A DNA stretch of 64,000 nucleotides from Methylobacterium sp. CB376 (GTDB taxonomy: Bacteria; Pseudomonadota; Alphaproteobacteria; Rhizobiales; Beijerinckiaceae). Below are positions 44,041-54,480 of this stretch, in pieces; position 1 is the stretch's first letter, and the number at the start of each line of letters is the position of its first letter. Under the pieces are notes generated by a model, which made no database searches, had not been told where the DNA came from, and was given only the letters and a program-made list of their open reading frames with translations. A program made the position numbers and the translations under genes. The stretch is taken from the NCBI RefSeq assembly GCF_029714205.1, contig NZ_CP121648.1, positions 2,994,001 through 3,058,000 of the forward strand, given 5' to 3'.

Positions 44041-46131
44041 TCAGGCGGCCCGGACCGAGGCCACGAAGCGCACCATCTCGGCCCGCAGCACCTCCGCCTG
44101 GCGCGCCAGCTCGCTCGCCGAGGCCAGGATCTGGTCCGCCCCCGCCCCGGTCTCGGCCGCGGCCCGGGCCACATCCGCGATCGTGGTCGTCACCTCCGAG
44201 GTCCCGGCCGAGGCGTGGCTCACCGACTGCACGATCTCCCGCGTGGCCGCGCTCTGCTGCGTCACCGCCGCGGCGATCGCCGCGGCCGTGGCGTTGATCG
44301 TCGCGATCGTGCGCGAGATGCCCTCGATCGCCGGAACCGCCCGCTGCATCGTCCCCTGGATCGCCGAGACCTGCCCGGCGATCTCGCTGGCCGCCTTGCC
44401 GGTCTGCTCGGCCAGGCTCTTCACCTCCGCGGCCACCACCGCGAAGCCGCGCCCCGCCTCGCCGGCCCGCGCCGCCTCGATCGTGGCGTTCAAGGCCAGC
44501 AGGTTGGTCTGGCCCGCGATCCCGGAGATCATCTCGATGATCGCGCCGATCCGCGAGGCGCCCGCCGGCAGGTCCGCCACGATGGCGGCGGTCGCCGTGG
44601 CCTCGTGGACGGCCCCGCTCGCCAGCTGGGCCGCGTGCTCGACCTGCCGGCCGATCTCGACGACCGAGCTGCCGAGCTCCTCGGCGGCGCCGGCCACCGC
44701 GGTGACGTTGCCGGCGGCCTGCCCGGCGGCGGCGGTGACGGTGCGCGACTGGCGCGAGGCGTGGTCGGCCGAGCCGGTCAGGTGCTGGGCGGTGGCCTGG
44801 AGTTCGGTGGCGGCCGAGGACACGACCTGCACGATGCCGCCGACCGAGTGCTCGAAGGCGTCGGCCAGCTCGGTCATGGCGCGCCGGCGCACGGCCTCGC
44901 CGTCGCGGCGGGCGGCCTCGGCCTCGGCCTCGAGGGTGCGGTTGCGGGCCAGCCCGTCGCGGAAGACGTGGACGGCCTCGGCCATCGAGCCGATCTCGTC
45001 GCGCCGGCCGACGCCCGGGATGGCGGCGTCGAGGTCGCCCGAGGCGATGCGGTGCATGCTGGCGGTCATGGCGGCGAGCGGCCGGGTGACGCGGGTCCGG
45101 ATGAGCCAGAAGGCGGCGGCGGCGATGGCCAGCATGGACGCGAGGGTGAGCCAGGCCAGCCGGGCCTCGGACCGCGCCCGGGCCGAGAGGTCCTCGATCC
45201 GCGCGATCGCGCTGTCGAAGGCGGCGTCGCGCGCCTCCAGCACGATCCGCCACATCTTGAGCGTCACCTCGCGGAAGCGCGGCGCATCCATGCTGAACTG
45301 GCCGGTAGCGAATTCCGTGCCGAGCGAGGCGCGCAGGGCCTTGAAGGGCTCGTGGTAGCCGGCGGTGGCCTGCCGGATCGCCTCGCGCAGGGCGGGCGCG
45401 GTGGTCGGGCGGGCGCCGGTCGCGGCGATGCGGGTCCAGATCGGGTGCAGCTGCCCGTCCAGCTGGGTGAGCGTGGTGCGGGTCGCCTCGGGCACCGGCT
45501 TGCCCTGGACGATCAGGTTCTGGAGGACGCCGCCGATGCGCCCGGCCACGTCGCGCAATTCCCACACGGTGAGAGCGAGATCGCCGGCGCCGAAGGCGAC
45601 GCCGTCGACCTGCGCGATCGCTGCCAGCTGCGCGTGGATCATGCCGATGATCGCCTCGTTCATCCGGCTCGTGGTGTCGATCGCGGCCTCGGCGGCGTTG
45701 CCGCGCTGCGCGATCGGCACGCCGCGGATCATCTCCTCGCTGCGTCGGCGCAGGTCGGCGAAGACCTCCCGCTGGCGGTCGAGTTCGGCCCGAACGGGCG
45801 CGAGTTCAGGCAGCGCCTCGACGAGTTGCCCGACCGCGGCCTGCGCGGCCCGGAAGGCGGCGTCGGCCGGCTTGCGGGCGTCGATCAGGGCTTGGCTCTG
45901 GGAGGTGTCGCCGGGCGCCACGGTGCCGAGCTGCAGCTGCATGAGGCCGCGCTCCGGATCGGCCGCGGCCGGGATGTCGGCGAGCGCCTTCGCGGCCTTC
46001 AGCCGGGTCAGGGTGACCGCGTAGGTGTCGAGGTGCTGCTGGTGTCCGAGGCCGATCCAGAGCGCCAGCCCGCAGCCGAGCAGGGCGAGCGCGAGTACGA
46101 TCGTCGGAAGCAGCCTTGCGAGCCTCATCAT
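44041..46131 (-). CDS. Methyl-accepting chemotaxis protein
   Basis: 696 residues. A first transmembrane helix ([21 protein letters not shown], about 4-24), a roughly 300-residue periplasmic sensor of helical type, a second helix ([20 protein letters not shown]), a HAMP domain ([20 protein letters not shown] ... [15 protein letters not shown]) and a signalling domain with the hairpin tip [22 protein letters not shown]. The signalling region lacks an obvious C-terminal CheR-binding pentapeptide. Starts MM at 46131/46128 after AGGGAACA. No che genes are nearby; an orphan receptor. Confidence 0.88.
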   Translation of the reverse strand: MMRLARLLPTIVLALALLGCGLALWIGLGHQQHLDTYAVTLTRLKAAKALADIPAAADPERGLMQLQLGTVAPGDTSQSQALIDARKPADAAFRAAQAAVGQLVEALPELAPVRAELDRQREVFADLRRRSEEMIRGVPIAQRGNAAEAAIDTTSRMNEAIIGMIHAQLAAIAQVDGVAFGAGDLALTVWELRDVAGRIGGVLQNLIVQGKPVPEATRTTLTQLDGQLHPIWTRIAATGARPTTAPALREAIRQATAGYHEPFKALRASLGTEFATGQFSMDAPRFREVTLKMWRIVLEARDAAFDSAIARIEDLSARARSEARLAWLTLASMLAIAAAAFWLIRTRVTRPLAAMTASMHRIASGDLDAAIPGVGRRDEIGSMAEAVHVFRDGLARNRTLEAEAEAARRDGEAVRRRAMTELADAFEHSVGGIVQVVSSAATELQATAQHLTGSADHASRQSRTVTAAAGQAAGNVTAVAGAAEELGSSVVEIGRQVEHAAQLASGAVHEATATAAIVADLPAGASRIGAIIEMISGIAGQTNLLALNATIEAARAGEAGRGFAVVAAEVKSLAEQTGKAASEIAGQVSAIQGTMQRAVPAIEGISRTIATINATAAAIAAAVTQQSAATREIVQSVSHASAGTSEVTTTIADVARAAAETGAGADQILASASELARQAEVLRAEMVRFVASVRAA

Positions 46132-46598
46132 TGTTCCCTGTTCGGCAGATCGACAGCACACGGGTCGGGCGCCGTCCGCGCGGAACGGCGCTGCGCGGAT
46201 CTGGCCCGACTTGGGACGACGACCGCCGGCGGCTATGCCGGGGCCGACCTTGAGACAAGCCACGTTCCTTGCGGAAATACGTATAAGGCGCGTTTCCTTA
46301 CGTTTAGTAAGATGCGGTTGGCGTTGTGCTTCGTGCCTCGGGGGCAGCGCCCCGCGGCGGGGCAATGCCGAGCGCTCCTCCCCATCGGTCTTTCCGCCGC
46401 TCTCGCCTCGCCCGCGAGGGCGGCGCGAGCCGCGCGGGTGCCGCGCCTCGCCGCGCGGGTGCCTGCGAGCCCTCCGGCCCGGTTCCCGGCGGCCTCGGCC
46501 CGGGAGGGGCGTGCGACGGGTTTCGACGCGGCGCGATCGATCGTCGCCGCGCGCCGCGCGCGGCGGGCCGCCCCGCAAGGCACGGGCGGCGCCGGCCC
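46132..46598. promoter_or_regulatory. Intergenic region upstream of the chemoreceptor gene
   Basis: About 470 bp with no recognised gene. A conspicuous AT-rich patch at 46275-46312 contains, on the minus strand, TTATAC (46281-46286) with TTACTA 18 bp upstream (46305-46310), a weak sigma70-like promoter for the chemoreceptor. The remainder is very GC-rich with several short inverted repeats around 46340-46365 and 46550-46570 that may terminate the upstream hydrolase gene. Confidence 0.35.
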
Positions 46599-47972
46599 TC
46601 AGGTCTGGCCGGGCTTGAGCTGGTAGAAGATGTGACGGCCGATCACGTCCATCTTCTTGAGCCGGCGCGACCAGCGCGGGCGGACGTAGTCGGCGTGGTA
46701 ATGGGTCGCCCCGCCGACATCGGCGAGGTAGGTGCGGCCCTCGACGACCTCCCGGGCCACGCGCGTCGCGGTGGTCCAGGCGCTCTCGTCGGTGATGCGC
46801 AGCGAGCGGCCCTCGCAGGCGAAGGAGAACTGGCAGCCGAGGTAGCGGTGCCGGTTCTGGTAGACCACCCCGCAGATGTTGGACGGGTAGAGCCCGCTCT
46901 TGGCGCGGTTGAGCACCACTTGCGCCACCGCCGCCTGGCCCTGCTCGGGTTCTCCGCGCGCCTCGAAATAGACCGCCTCGGCGAGGCAGCGCTGCTCCTT
47001 CTCGGCATTGTCGGGCGTGATCAGGGCCGCGTAGCGGCGCCGCGCCTCCTCGGTCGGCAGCACCTCGGGGCTGATCCGCGCCGCATGGGTGAGGCCGGGG
47101 CGCGCGTCGAGGCGCGAGGACGGCAGCCCGCCCACGACCGGGGCCGCCGCGACCTCGATCGGGATGGCGTCCGCCGGGGCCGGCGTCGTCGAGGACAATG
47201 CGACGGCGCGGGGCACCGCCGGGGTGGCGCCGTCCTGGCGGGCGTCCTGGGTCCGCCCGCCGGTCGAGGCGCCCCGCGTCTCGTCGCTGGCGGCGCTCGA
47301 CGGGGAACTCTCGGAGGACCGCTCGCCGCCCACCGGCGGGCTCCCGCCCGGTGGAAACGGCACGAAGCCGGTCTCGTCGGGGTCGGGCGTCCAGGTGGCC
47401 GGCCCGGGCGTCAGGGCGGCGGCGACGCCGCTCCCGGCGCCGCCGAGCCAGCCCCTGCGCAGGGAAGCGAGGCGCCGCCGCGCGCTCTCCTGGCGCCCAG
47501 GCGCGAGGGCGTCCGCCTTGGCCGCGCGCTGCGGCAGCGGCGTCGGCCCGGCATGGGACTTGAGGTCGGGATGCAGCGGCGCCGCGTCGAGGGGCTCGGC
47601 GAAGAGCCCGCTTGGCGGGACCAGCCCGCTTGGCGGGACCAGCCCGCTTGGCGGGACCAGCCCGCTTGGCGGGACCAGCCCGCTTGGCGGGACCAGCCCG
47701 CTTGGCGGGACCAGCCCGCTTGGCGGGACCAGCCCGCTTGGCGGGACCAGCCCGCTTGGCGGGACCAGCCCGCTTGGCGGGACCAGCCCGCTTGGCGGGA
47801 GAGGCGGCGACGCGTGGGCCGAGAGGAGCGCCACCGTGCTGGCCCCGAAGGACGAGTCGACGCCGGCCGCCGCCGTGAACGAGACCAGGACCCCCCCGGC
47901 CACGAGCCACGGCGCCGTCGCGGCGCCGATCCAGCGCACGCCTCGCCCTCTTCTCCTGCGCCCTGCTCCCAC
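46599..47972 (-). CDS. SleB-type cell wall hydrolase with a Pro-rich repeat
   Basis: 457 residues. The C-terminal 150 residues are a cell-wall hydrolase domain of the SleB family: [29 protein letters not shown] with the catalytic Glu, [25 protein letters not shown], and [15 protein letters not shown]. The N-terminus has a hydrophobic anchor or signal ([23 protein letters not shown], about 15-37). Between them is a low-complexity region starting with eleven tandem PPSGLV hexapeptides (about residues 57-122), then a Pro/Ser/Ala-rich stretch. It would act on peptidoglycan in the periplasm; the repeat may span the wall as a flexible tether. Start could be slightly different. Confidence 0.8.
   Translation of the reverse strand: MGAGRRRRGRGVRWIGAATAPWLVAGGVLVSFTAAAGVDSSFGASTVALLSAHASPPLPPSGLVPPSGLVPPSGLVPPSGLVPPSGLVPPSGLVPPSGLVPPSGLVPPSGLVPPSGLVPPSGLFAEPLDAAPLHPDLKSHAGPTPLPQRAAKADALAPGRQESARRRLASLRRGWLGGAGSGVAAALTPGPATWTPDPDETGFVPFPPGGSPPVGGERSSESSPSSAASDETRGASTGGRTQDARQDGATPAVPRAVALSSTTPAPADAIPIEVAAAPVVGGLPSSRLDARPGLTHAARISPEVLPTEEARRRYAALITPDNAEKEQRCLAEAVYFEARGEPEQGQAAVAQVVLNRAKSGLYPSNICGVVYQNRHRYLGCQFSFACEGRSLRITDESAWTTATRVAREVVEGRTYLADVGGATHYHADYVRPRWSRRLKKMDVIGRHIFYQLKPGQT
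47607..47804. repeat. Eleven tandem copies of an 18-bp palindromic unit
   Basis: CCCGCTTGGCGGGACCAG is repeated eleven times with no base change until the last copy, whose final five bases differ. Within each unit CCCGC-TTG-GCGGG is a hairpin-forming inverted repeat. Read on the minus strand it encodes PPSGLV in the SleB-type hydrolase. Perfect identity suggests recent expansion or gene conversion and probable length variation between strains. Confidence 0.95.
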
Positions 47973-48094
47973 GTTCCGATCCCACGGCTGTTGCGCCAGA
48001 AGCCGCGTGACGGCCGGGGACGATGATCGGGAAGTATGGTTGAGCGGGCGTTAACGGCGGCGCCTCGCCCAGGCGGCGAGGTGCCGGACGGCGT

Positions 48095-48201
48095 CATCCG
48101 CTGTCCGGACGATCACGTCCGGACAGCGGATGAGAAGCCCGCGCGGCGCGTGAGCCAGGCCGACATCCGCCTGGCGACGCAAGCCGTCGGATTCCGGATC
48201 A
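48095..48201. repeat. Mosaic intergenic repeat, copy 7
   Basis: Module A palindrome CATCCGCTGTCCGGAC...GTCCGGACAGCGGATG (48095-48131) followed by module B in plus orientation to GTCGGATTCCGGATCA. The final TCA (48199-48201) is the minus-strand stop codon of ppdK. It separates ppdK from the hydrolase gene. Confidence 0.8.
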
Positions 48202-50874
48202 GGCCTCTCCGCGCGGCCTGATCGAGAGCGCCGCCTGGGCGGCGGCGAGCCGGGCGATCGGCACCCGGTAGGGCGAGCAGGACACGTAGTCGAGGCCGAC
48301 CTCCTGGCAGAAGGCGATCGAGGCGGGGTCACCCCCGTGCTCGCCGCAGATGCCGAGCTTGATGCCCGGGCGCACCGCCCGGCCGCGCTCGACCCCGAGC
48401 CGCACCAGTTCGCCCACGCCCTCCTGGTCGATCGACACGAAGGGGTCGGAGGAGAGGATGCCGCTCTTCGTGTAGGGCCCCAGGAAGGTGCCGGCGTCGT
48501 CCCGGCTGATGCCGAGCGTCGTCTGGGTCAGGTCGTTGGTACCGAAGGAGAAGAACTCCGCCGTCTGCGCGATGTCGCCGGCCCGCAGGGCCGCCCGCGG
48601 CAACTCGATCATCGTGCCGACCTGGTACTCGACCGACGCGCCGGTCTCCTGCGCCACGGCCTTGCCCATGGCGTCGATGCGCGCCTTGACGAGGTCGAAC
48701 TCGGCCTTGGTGAACACCAGGGGCACCATCACCTCGGGGATGACGGGCTTTCCGGTCCGCGTGGCGGCCTCGACGGCGGCCTCGAAGATCGCGCGGGCCT
48801 GCATCTCGGCGATCTCCGGGAACAGGATCGCCAGCCGGCAGCCGCGGAAGCCGAGCATCGGGTTGGTCTCGTGCAGCTCGGTCATCCGGCGGCGCAGCTT
48901 GTCGGCCGGCAGGCCCGTCTCGGCGGCGAAGGCCGCGACCTCCTCCTCCTTGGGCAGGAACTCGTGCAGCGGCGGGTCGAGCAGCCGGATCGTCACCGGC
49001 AGGCCCGACATGATGGTGAAGAGCTCGACGAAATCCGCCCGCTGGTAGGGGAGGAGCTTGGCGAGCGCCGCGCGCCGCCCCTCGGCGTCGTCCGAGAGGA
49101 TCATCTCGCGCACGGCCGTGATGCGGCCCTCGTCGAAGAACATGTGCTCGGTGCGCGACAGGCCGATGCCCTCGGCGCCGAAGGTCCGCGCCGCCCGCGC
49201 ATCCGCCGGGGTCTCGGCATTGGCGCGCACCTTCATGGTGCGGACCTCGTCGGCCCAGCCCATCAGGGTGGCGAAGTCGCCCGAGAGTTCGGGCTCCAGC
49301 ATCGGCATCTCGCCCTGGATCACCTGCCCGTTGGAGCCGTCGATCGTGACGAGGTCGCCGGCCTTCAGAGTCACGCCGCCGACCGAGAGGGTGCGGGCGT
49401 TGTAGTCGACGCGGATCGCGCCCGCGCCGGAGACGCAGGGCTTGCCCATCCCGCGCGCCACCACGGCCGCGTGCGAGGTCATGCCGCCGCGGGTGGTCAG
49501 GATGCCCTCCGCCGCGTGCATCCCGTGGATGTCCTCGGGCGAGGTCTCGACCCGCACCAGGATGACCTTGCGCTCGGCCTTCCTGGCCGCCTCGGCCTCC
49601 TCCGAGTTGAACACGATCTCGCCGCAGGCCGCCCCCGGCGAGGCCGGCAGGCCGGTCGCGATCACGCGGCGCTCGGCCTTCGGGTCGATGGTCGGGTGCA
49701 GGAGCTGGTCGAGCGAGGCCGGCTCGACCCGCCCGATCGCCTCCTGGCGGGTGATGAGCCCCTCGCCGGCGAGTTCGACGGCGATGCGCAGGGCCGCCTT
49801 GGCGGTGCGCTTGCCGTTGCGGGTCTGCAGCATCCAGAGCTTCCCGTTCTCGACGGTGAACTCCATGTCCTGCATGTCGCGGTAATGCTTCTCCAGCAGC
49901 CCGTAGATGCGCACGAGCTCCGCGTAGGCCTCCGGCATCGCCCGCTCCATCGAGGGCTTGTCGGAGCCGGACTCGATCCGGGCCGCCTCGGTGATGTCCT
50001 GCGGGGTGCGGATGCCCGCCACCACGTCCTCGCCCTGGGCGTTGATCAGGAACTCGCCGTAGAGCGCGCGCTCGCCCGTCGAGGGGTTGCGCGTGAACGC
50101 GACGCCGGTCGCGGACGTGTCGCCCATGTTGCCGAACACCATGGCCTGCACGTTGACCGCGGTGCCCCAGCTCTCCGGGATGGCGTGCAATTCGCGGTAC
50201 TTGTTGGCTCGCGGGTTCCGCCACGAGCCGAACACCGCCCCGATCGCGCCCCAGAGCTGGGCCTGCGGGTCCTGCGGGAAGTCCTGCCCGAGCTCGCGCT
50301 TCACGATGCTCTTGTACTCGCCGATCAGGTGCTTCCAGTCCTGGGCGGAGAGGTCGGTGTCGAGGTCGAGCCCCTTCGTCTCCTTGTAGTGCTCGAGCGC
50401 CTCCTCGAAGGTGTGGTGCTCCACCCCGAGCACCACGTTCGCGTACATGGTGATGAAGCGCCGGTAGCTGTCGTAGGCGAAGCGCGGGTCGCCCGCGCCG
50501 CGGGCCAGCGCCTCGACGGTGACGTCGTTGAGGCCGAGATTGAGCACCGTGTCCATCATGCCCGGCATGGAGGCCCGGGCGCCGGAGCGGACCGAGACCA
50601 GCAGCGGCGTCTCGGAATCGCCGAAGCGGCGGCCGGTGAGCCCTCCCACCGCCTCCAGGGCGGCGTCGACCTGATCCTTGAGCTCGGGCGGGTACTCCCG
50701 CCCGTGGTCGTAGAAGTAGGTGCAGACCTCGGTCGTGATCGTGAAGCCCGGGGGCACCGGCAGCCCGAGATTCGACATCTCGGCAAGGTTCGCGCCCTTC
50801 CCGCCGAGCAGGTTGCGCATCGACGACTGGCCCTCGGCCTTGCCGTCGCCGAAGGTGTAGACCCACTTCGCCAT
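48199..50874 (-). CDS. ppdK: Pyruvate, phosphate dikinase
   Basis: 891 residues, full length. N-terminal ATP-binding domain (LLGGKGANLAEMSNLGLPVP; GARASMPGMMDTVLNLG), phosphohistidine domain with GILTTRGGMTSHAAVVARGMG carrying the TxH catalytic pair, and PEP/pyruvate barrel (GIGLSRTEHMFF; EVMVPLV; FFSFGTNDLTQTTLG; LGICGEHGGDP; DYVSCSPYRVPIARLAAAQA). It interconverts pyruvate + ATP + Pi with PEP + AMP + PPi, supplying PEP in gluconeogenic or C1 growth. ATG 50874 gives the standard MAKWVYTFG start. No PPDK regulatory protein gene is adjacent. Confidence 0.95.
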   Translation of the reverse strand: MAKWVYTFGDGKAEGQSSMRNLLGGKGANLAEMSNLGLPVPPGFTITTEVCTYFYDHGREYPPELKDQVDAALEAVGGLTGRRFGDSETPLLVSVRSGARASMPGMMDTVLNLGLNDVTVEALARGAGDPRFAYDSYRRFITMYANVVLGVEHHTFEEALEHYKETKGLDLDTDLSAQDWKHLIGEYKSIVKRELGQDFPQDPQAQLWGAIGAVFGSWRNPRANKYRELHAIPESWGTAVNVQAMVFGNMGDTSATGVAFTRNPSTGERALYGEFLINAQGEDVVAGIRTPQDITEAARIESGSDKPSMERAMPEAYAELVRIYGLLEKHYRDMQDMEFTVENGKLWMLQTRNGKRTAKAALRIAVELAGEGLITRQEAIGRVEPASLDQLLHPTIDPKAERRVIATGLPASPGAACGEIVFNSEEAEAARKAERKVILVRVETSPEDIHGMHAAEGILTTRGGMTSHAAVVARGMGKPCVSGAGAIRVDYNARTLSVGGVTLKAGDLVTIDGSNGQVIQGEMPMLEPELSGDFATLMGWADEVRTMKVRANAETPADARAARTFGAEGIGLSRTEHMFFDEGRITAVREMILSDDAEGRRAALAKLLPYQRADFVELFTIMSGLPVTIRLLDPPLHEFLPKEEEVAAFAAETGLPADKLRRRMTELHETNPMLGFRGCRLAILFPEIAEMQARAIFEAAVEAATRTGKPVIPEVMVPLVFTKAEFDLVKARIDAMGKAVAQETGASVEYQVGTMIELPRAALRAGDIAQTAEFFSFGTNDLTQTTLGISRDDAGTFLGPYTKSGILSSDPFVSIDQEGVGELVRLGVERGRAVRPGIKLGICGEHGGDPASIAFCQEVGLDYVSCSPYRVPIARLAAAQAALSIRPRGEA

Positions 50875-51024
50875 CGTGTTCGTCCGTTTGTCCGGGTTGC
50901 GACCCCACGCGTCGCCGGGGTTGGACCATCCCAAGGCACAACGCAAGCTGAACGGCGCGCCACGCGCCTGACGCGCGGGCGGTGGGGGCCCTGCTCCGCG
51001 ACGCGCCGGGGCCGGCGCGGGACC

Positions 51025-51684
51025 TCAGACCCGGTACCGGCCGTGCCGCTTAACCAGGACGGTCGTCCCGACCGGCACGCGGCCGTAGAGGTCGACGATG
51101 TCCTCGTTGAGCATGCGCACGCAGCCCGAGGACATCTGCTCGCCGATGCTCCAGGGCTCGTTGGTGCCGTGGATGCGGAAGAGGATGTCGCGCCCGCCCT
51201 GGTAGAGGTAGAGGGCGCGTGCCCCGAGCGGGTTGTCGAGCCCGCCCTTGCGCGAGCGGGGCAGGTCCGGGTTGAGGCCGACCATGGTGCGGGTCGGCCC
51301 CCAATCGGGCCAGACGCCCTTGCGGCCGATCGTGGCGGTGCCCTTCCAGGAGAAGCCGAGCTTGCCCACGCCGACGCCGTAGCGGATGGCCTCGCCCCCG
51401 TCCTGCACGAGGTAGAGCAGGCGCTCGTCGATATCGACCACGATCGTGCCGGGCTTCTCCGGGCCCGCATAGGCCACGACCTGGCGCCGGTACTTCGGGT
51501 CGATCCGGCCGCGGTCGACCAGCGGCACGTCGAAGGGCTGGTCGGGCATCGTGCCGATGTACCAGGCCGCATCCTCGTCGGTCGCCGCGACACCGGTCAC
51601 CGCCACCTGGGCCGGCCCGCGGGCTTGGCAGGCGGCGAGCGACAGGCTCGCCAGGAGGAGGGGGATCAGGCGGCGCGGCGTCAT
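51025..51684 (-). CDS. L,D-transpeptidase (YkuD) lipoprotein
   Basis: 219 residues. LIPLLLASLSLAAC at the N-terminus is a lipobox with Cys at about 19. The YkuD domain begins at PGTIVVDIDERLLYLVQDGG and ends with the catalytic motif HGTNEPWSIGEQMSSGCVRM, containing the His and the nucleophilic Cys in the S-S-G-C-V-R-M signature. It would form 3-3 crosslinks or attach proteins to peptidoglycan in the periplasm. The ATG at 51684 was chosen for the lipoprotein signal; the frame runs on upstream through repeat sequence. Confidence 0.9.
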   Translation of the reverse strand: MTPRRLIPLLLASLSLAACQARGPAQVAVTGVAATDEDAAWYIGTMPDQPFDVPLVDRGRIDPKYRRQVVAYAGPEKPGTIVVDIDERLLYLVQDGGEAIRYGVGVGKLGFSWKGTATIGRKGVWPDWGPTRTMVGLNPDLPRSRKGGLDNPLGARALYLYQGGRDILFRIHGTNEPWSIGEQMSSGCVRMLNEDIVDLYGRVPVGTTVLVKRHGRYRV

Positions 51685-51831
51685 GGCGGGGAGCGATCCT
51701 CGGCGGGCGGTCGGATGCTCCTGCCTAGCCGCTCGCGCGGGCCGCGTGTGTGTCCCGGGAGCCGCAGCGCGCCGCCGAGCGCCCGTCCGGCGGCGACCCC
51801 GGCGCGGAACCCGGATCCGAGCCGAACGGCC

Positions 51832-51958
51832 GCGGCGCTTGAGCGAGGCCGACATCCGCATGGCGACGCAATCCGTCGGATCGCGGATCACGAGCCCGCG
51901 CGGCGCTTGAGCGAAGCCGACATCCGCATGGCGAAGCAATCCGTCGGATGTCGGATCA
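51832..51958. repeat. Mosaic intergenic repeat, copy 8 (tandem module B)
   Basis: Two module B units in tandem (51832-51890 and 51897-51958), each containing GCGGCGCTTGAGCGAAGCC-like sequence then GACATCCGCATGGCGA and GCAATCCGTCGGAT. The terminal TCA at 51956-51958 is the minus-strand stop codon of the PAS-GGDEF-EAL gene. Confidence 0.8.
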
Positions 51959-54337
51959 GGCCGCGAGGAGCGGGCGCAGGGCCGCGGCCGGGACCGGGCG
52001 GCCGAGAAGGTAGCCCTGCACCACGTCGCAGCCGAAGGCGCGCAGCTGCTCCAGCTGCCGGGGCGTCTCGACGCCCTCGCCCACCGTGACGATGCCGAGG
52101 CTGCGGCCGAGATCCGTGACGGCCCGGACGATGGCGGCACTCTGCGGGTCCTCGCCGAGGCGGCCGACGAAGGAGCGGTCGATCTTGATCTGGTCGAACG
52201 GGAAGGCGCGCAGGTAGCTGAGGCTGGCGTAGCCTGTCCCGAAATCGTCGATGGCGATCCGCACGCCGAGCGCGCGCAACTCGCTCAGGATCGCGACGTT
52301 CGCCGCGTCCTCGGAGAGCAGGACCGTCTCGGTGATCTCCAGGTCGAGGCGCCGGGGGTCGAGCCCGGTCTCGGCGAGGATCGCCGTCACCGAGAGGGCG
52401 AGGCCCGGGCTGCGGAACTGCGCGGGCGACAGGTTCACCGCGACGCGCAGCGGGACGCTCCAGCCGGCCGCCTCCCGGCAGGCCGCGCGCAGCACGAAGG
52501 CCCCGAGCTCGCCGATCAGGCCGAGATCCTCGGCGAGGGGCACGAATTCGCCCGGGGGGACGAAGCCGCGCGCCGGGTGGCGCCAGCGCAGCAGCGCCTC
52601 GCAGCCGAGGATGCGCAGCGTGCGGCAATCGTGGAGCGGCTGGTAGTGCACCTCGAGCGCGCCGGCCTCCAGGGCGGCGCGCAGGTCGGCTTCCAGGATG
52701 CGGCGGGCCTGGATCGCCTCGTCCATCGCCGGCTCGAACGCGACGGCGGTGCCGCGCCCGGCCGCCTTGGCGGCGTAGAGCGCCATGTCGGCCCGGCGCA
52801 GCAGCACGTCCGGATCCGTGCCGTCGGCGGGCAGGAGCGCGACGCCGACGCTCGCGCCCACCTGGACGGCCTGGCCCGCGACCAGGAAGGGCTGCTGCGC
52901 GAGCGCCGCGATGACGCGCCGCGCCGTCGCCATCACCGCCTCCGGCCCGTCCGCGGGCGCGAGCAGGGCGAATTCGTCGCCCCCGAGCCGCGCCACGCTG
53001 CCGTCCTGCGCGCAGGAGGCGAGGCGCTGGGCGGCCTGGCGCAGCAGCTCGTCGCCGGCCGGATGGCCCAGCGTGTCGTTGACGAGCTTGAAGCGGTCGA
53101 GGTCGAGGCAGAGCAGCCCGGCGCTCCGCCCGTCCCGGGCCTGCGCCTCGAGGGCCGCCACGATCCGCTGCCGGAACAGCACCCGGTTGGGCAGGTCGGT
53201 CAGCGCGTCGTGATGCGCCATGTGGGTGATCCGCGCCTCGGCCCGGCGCCGCTCGGTCACGTCCACCAGGGCGGTGAGCGTCGCCGACCGGCCCTCGAAG
53301 GGGATGCGGCGCGAATAGGCCGCGACCTCGATCACGCTGCCGTCGCGGCGGCGGTGGCGCGCGGGCGCCTCGCCGCTGCCGGCGCCGCCCGCGACCGCGA
53401 GGTCGCGCAGGCTCATGCGCAGGAAGTCCGGCGACGCGTAGCCGTAATGGCCGATCGCGGCGTCGTTCACGGCCAGGAAGCGGCCGGCCTCGTCCGTCAC
53501 CCACATCGGCAGCGGGTTGGTCTCGAACAGCAGGCGGGCGGATTCCTCCCGCGCCTTGACGTCGCCGATGTCGGTCAGCGTGAGGCCCAGGTGATCCCCG
53601 AGGGAGGCGGCCTCGATCTTGAGGTGGAGCACGGCCCCGTCCGCGCGCCGATAGGCCGCCTCGAAGCTCAGGCGCCCGGACGCGCCGGCGATGGGGCGCA
53701 GGCGCGCCGTGGTGGCCTCGGCGACGGGGCCCGGCAGGATCGCGGACAGGCGCTGCCACATCAGCGCCGCCGGCCCGCCGATCATCTCGGCCGCGGCCTC
53801 GTTCAGCGCCACGACCTGGAAGTCGACGACGCCGCCGGCCTCGTCCCGCACGGCGCTGAGCGCCAGGATGCCCTGGCCGGTGGCGCGCAGGATCGCCTTG
53901 AGGAGGTTGGTGCGGCTCGTCTCGCCGAGCAGGCAGAGCAGGACGTAGCGGCCCCCCGTCCGGTCGCGCAGCGGCAGGCCGAGGATCTCGGTGGAGAGCA
54001 CCATCCCGCCGCTGACCTGGTTGCAGCGCGCCCGCACGGGCTGCCCGCCCGCGAGCGCGTCCCGCAGGATCGCCCCGAGGGAGTGGCCGAGGCCCTCCCC
54101 CAGCGCCGCGACCGCGACCCCCTGCGGCGGGCGCCCGAGCCAGGCCTCGAAGGCCTCGCCGCTCCACAGCACGTGCGCCGGATCCTCGCCGGGCAGGGCC
54201 ACGAGGGCGGCGCGCGGCGCCGCCCGCCGGAGATTGCCGAGAACCACATCCTCGTAGAAGGGCAGGCCGCGCGCGGCGGCCTGCGCGGAAGACCAGCCGC
54301 GAAGCAGCGCGTCGGTTGCCGTCGGATCGGTCGCCAT
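51956..54337 (-). CDS. PAS-GGDEF-EAL cyclic-di-GMP protein
   Basis: 793 residues. Two to three PAS-like segments occupy roughly 20-385 (QGILALSAVRDEAGGVVDFQ; LLFETNPLPMWVTDEAGRFL; RRIPFEGRSATLTALVDVTE). GGDEF at 452-456 is intact (RLGGDEFALLAP), as is EAL at 580-582 (CEALLRWRHPARGF), together with the downstream ITETVLL, DDFGTGYASLSYL and KIDRSFV phosphodiesterase residues. It can therefore in principle both make and degrade c-di-GMP. No membrane helix is evident, so it should be cytoplasmic, sensing a ligand or redox state through PAS. ATG 54337 starts MATDPTATDALL. Confidence 0.9.
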   Translation of the reverse strand: MATDPTATDALLRGWSSAQAAARGLPFYEDVVLGNLRRAAPRAALVALPGEDPAHVLWSGEAFEAWLGRPPQGVAVAALGEGLGHSLGAILRDALAGGQPVRARCNQVSGGMVLSTEILGLPLRDRTGGRYVLLCLLGETSRTNLLKAILRATGQGILALSAVRDEAGGVVDFQVVALNEAAAEMIGGPAALMWQRLSAILPGPVAEATTARLRPIAGASGRLSFEAAYRRADGAVLHLKIEAASLGDHLGLTLTDIGDVKAREESARLLFETNPLPMWVTDEAGRFLAVNDAAIGHYGYASPDFLRMSLRDLAVAGGAGSGEAPARHRRRDGSVIEVAAYSRRIPFEGRSATLTALVDVTERRRAEARITHMAHHDALTDLPNRVLFRQRIVAALEAQARDGRSAGLLCLDLDRFKLVNDTLGHPAGDELLRQAAQRLASCAQDGSVARLGGDEFALLAPADGPEAVMATARRVIAALAQQPFLVAGQAVQVGASVGVALLPADGTDPDVLLRRADMALYAAKAAGRGTAVAFEPAMDEAIQARRILEADLRAALEAGALEVHYQPLHDCRTLRILGCEALLRWRHPARGFVPPGEFVPLAEDLGLIGELGAFVLRAACREAAGWSVPLRVAVNLSPAQFRSPGLALSVTAILAETGLDPRRLDLEITETVLLSEDAANVAILSELRALGVRIAIDDFGTGYASLSYLRAFPFDQIKIDRSFVGRLGEDPQSAAIVRAVTDLGRSLGIVTVGEGVETPRQLEQLRAFGCDVVQGYLLGRPVPAAALRPLLAA

Positions 54338-54480
54338 GGTCACCGTAATTCCACGCAGAACCGAACCATGTCTCGCGCGGCCGGCGTTACGCTCTGCTGA
54401 AATTTTGCCGGCTTTACCCAGAGAATCTGCAGTGCCGGCGCGATTTTGCGCGTCCGGCGTGTTTTGTGCGCCCCTCTCAA

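Noticed and set aside
47607..47804. CRISPR-like array
   Set aside because: The 18-bp units are contiguous with no spacers and lie in frame inside a coding gene.
44041..47985. A single giant minus-strand protein joining chemoreceptor and repeat region
   Set aside because: The chemoreceptor has its own start with a ribosome site at 46131, and the upstream part is out of frame with the SleB-type hydrolase, which accounts for that stretch.
48337..52089. A 1250-residue plus-strand open frame opposite ppdK and the L,D-transpeptidase
   Set aside because: It runs through two real genes and a repeat region on the opposite strand and has no recognisable domain.
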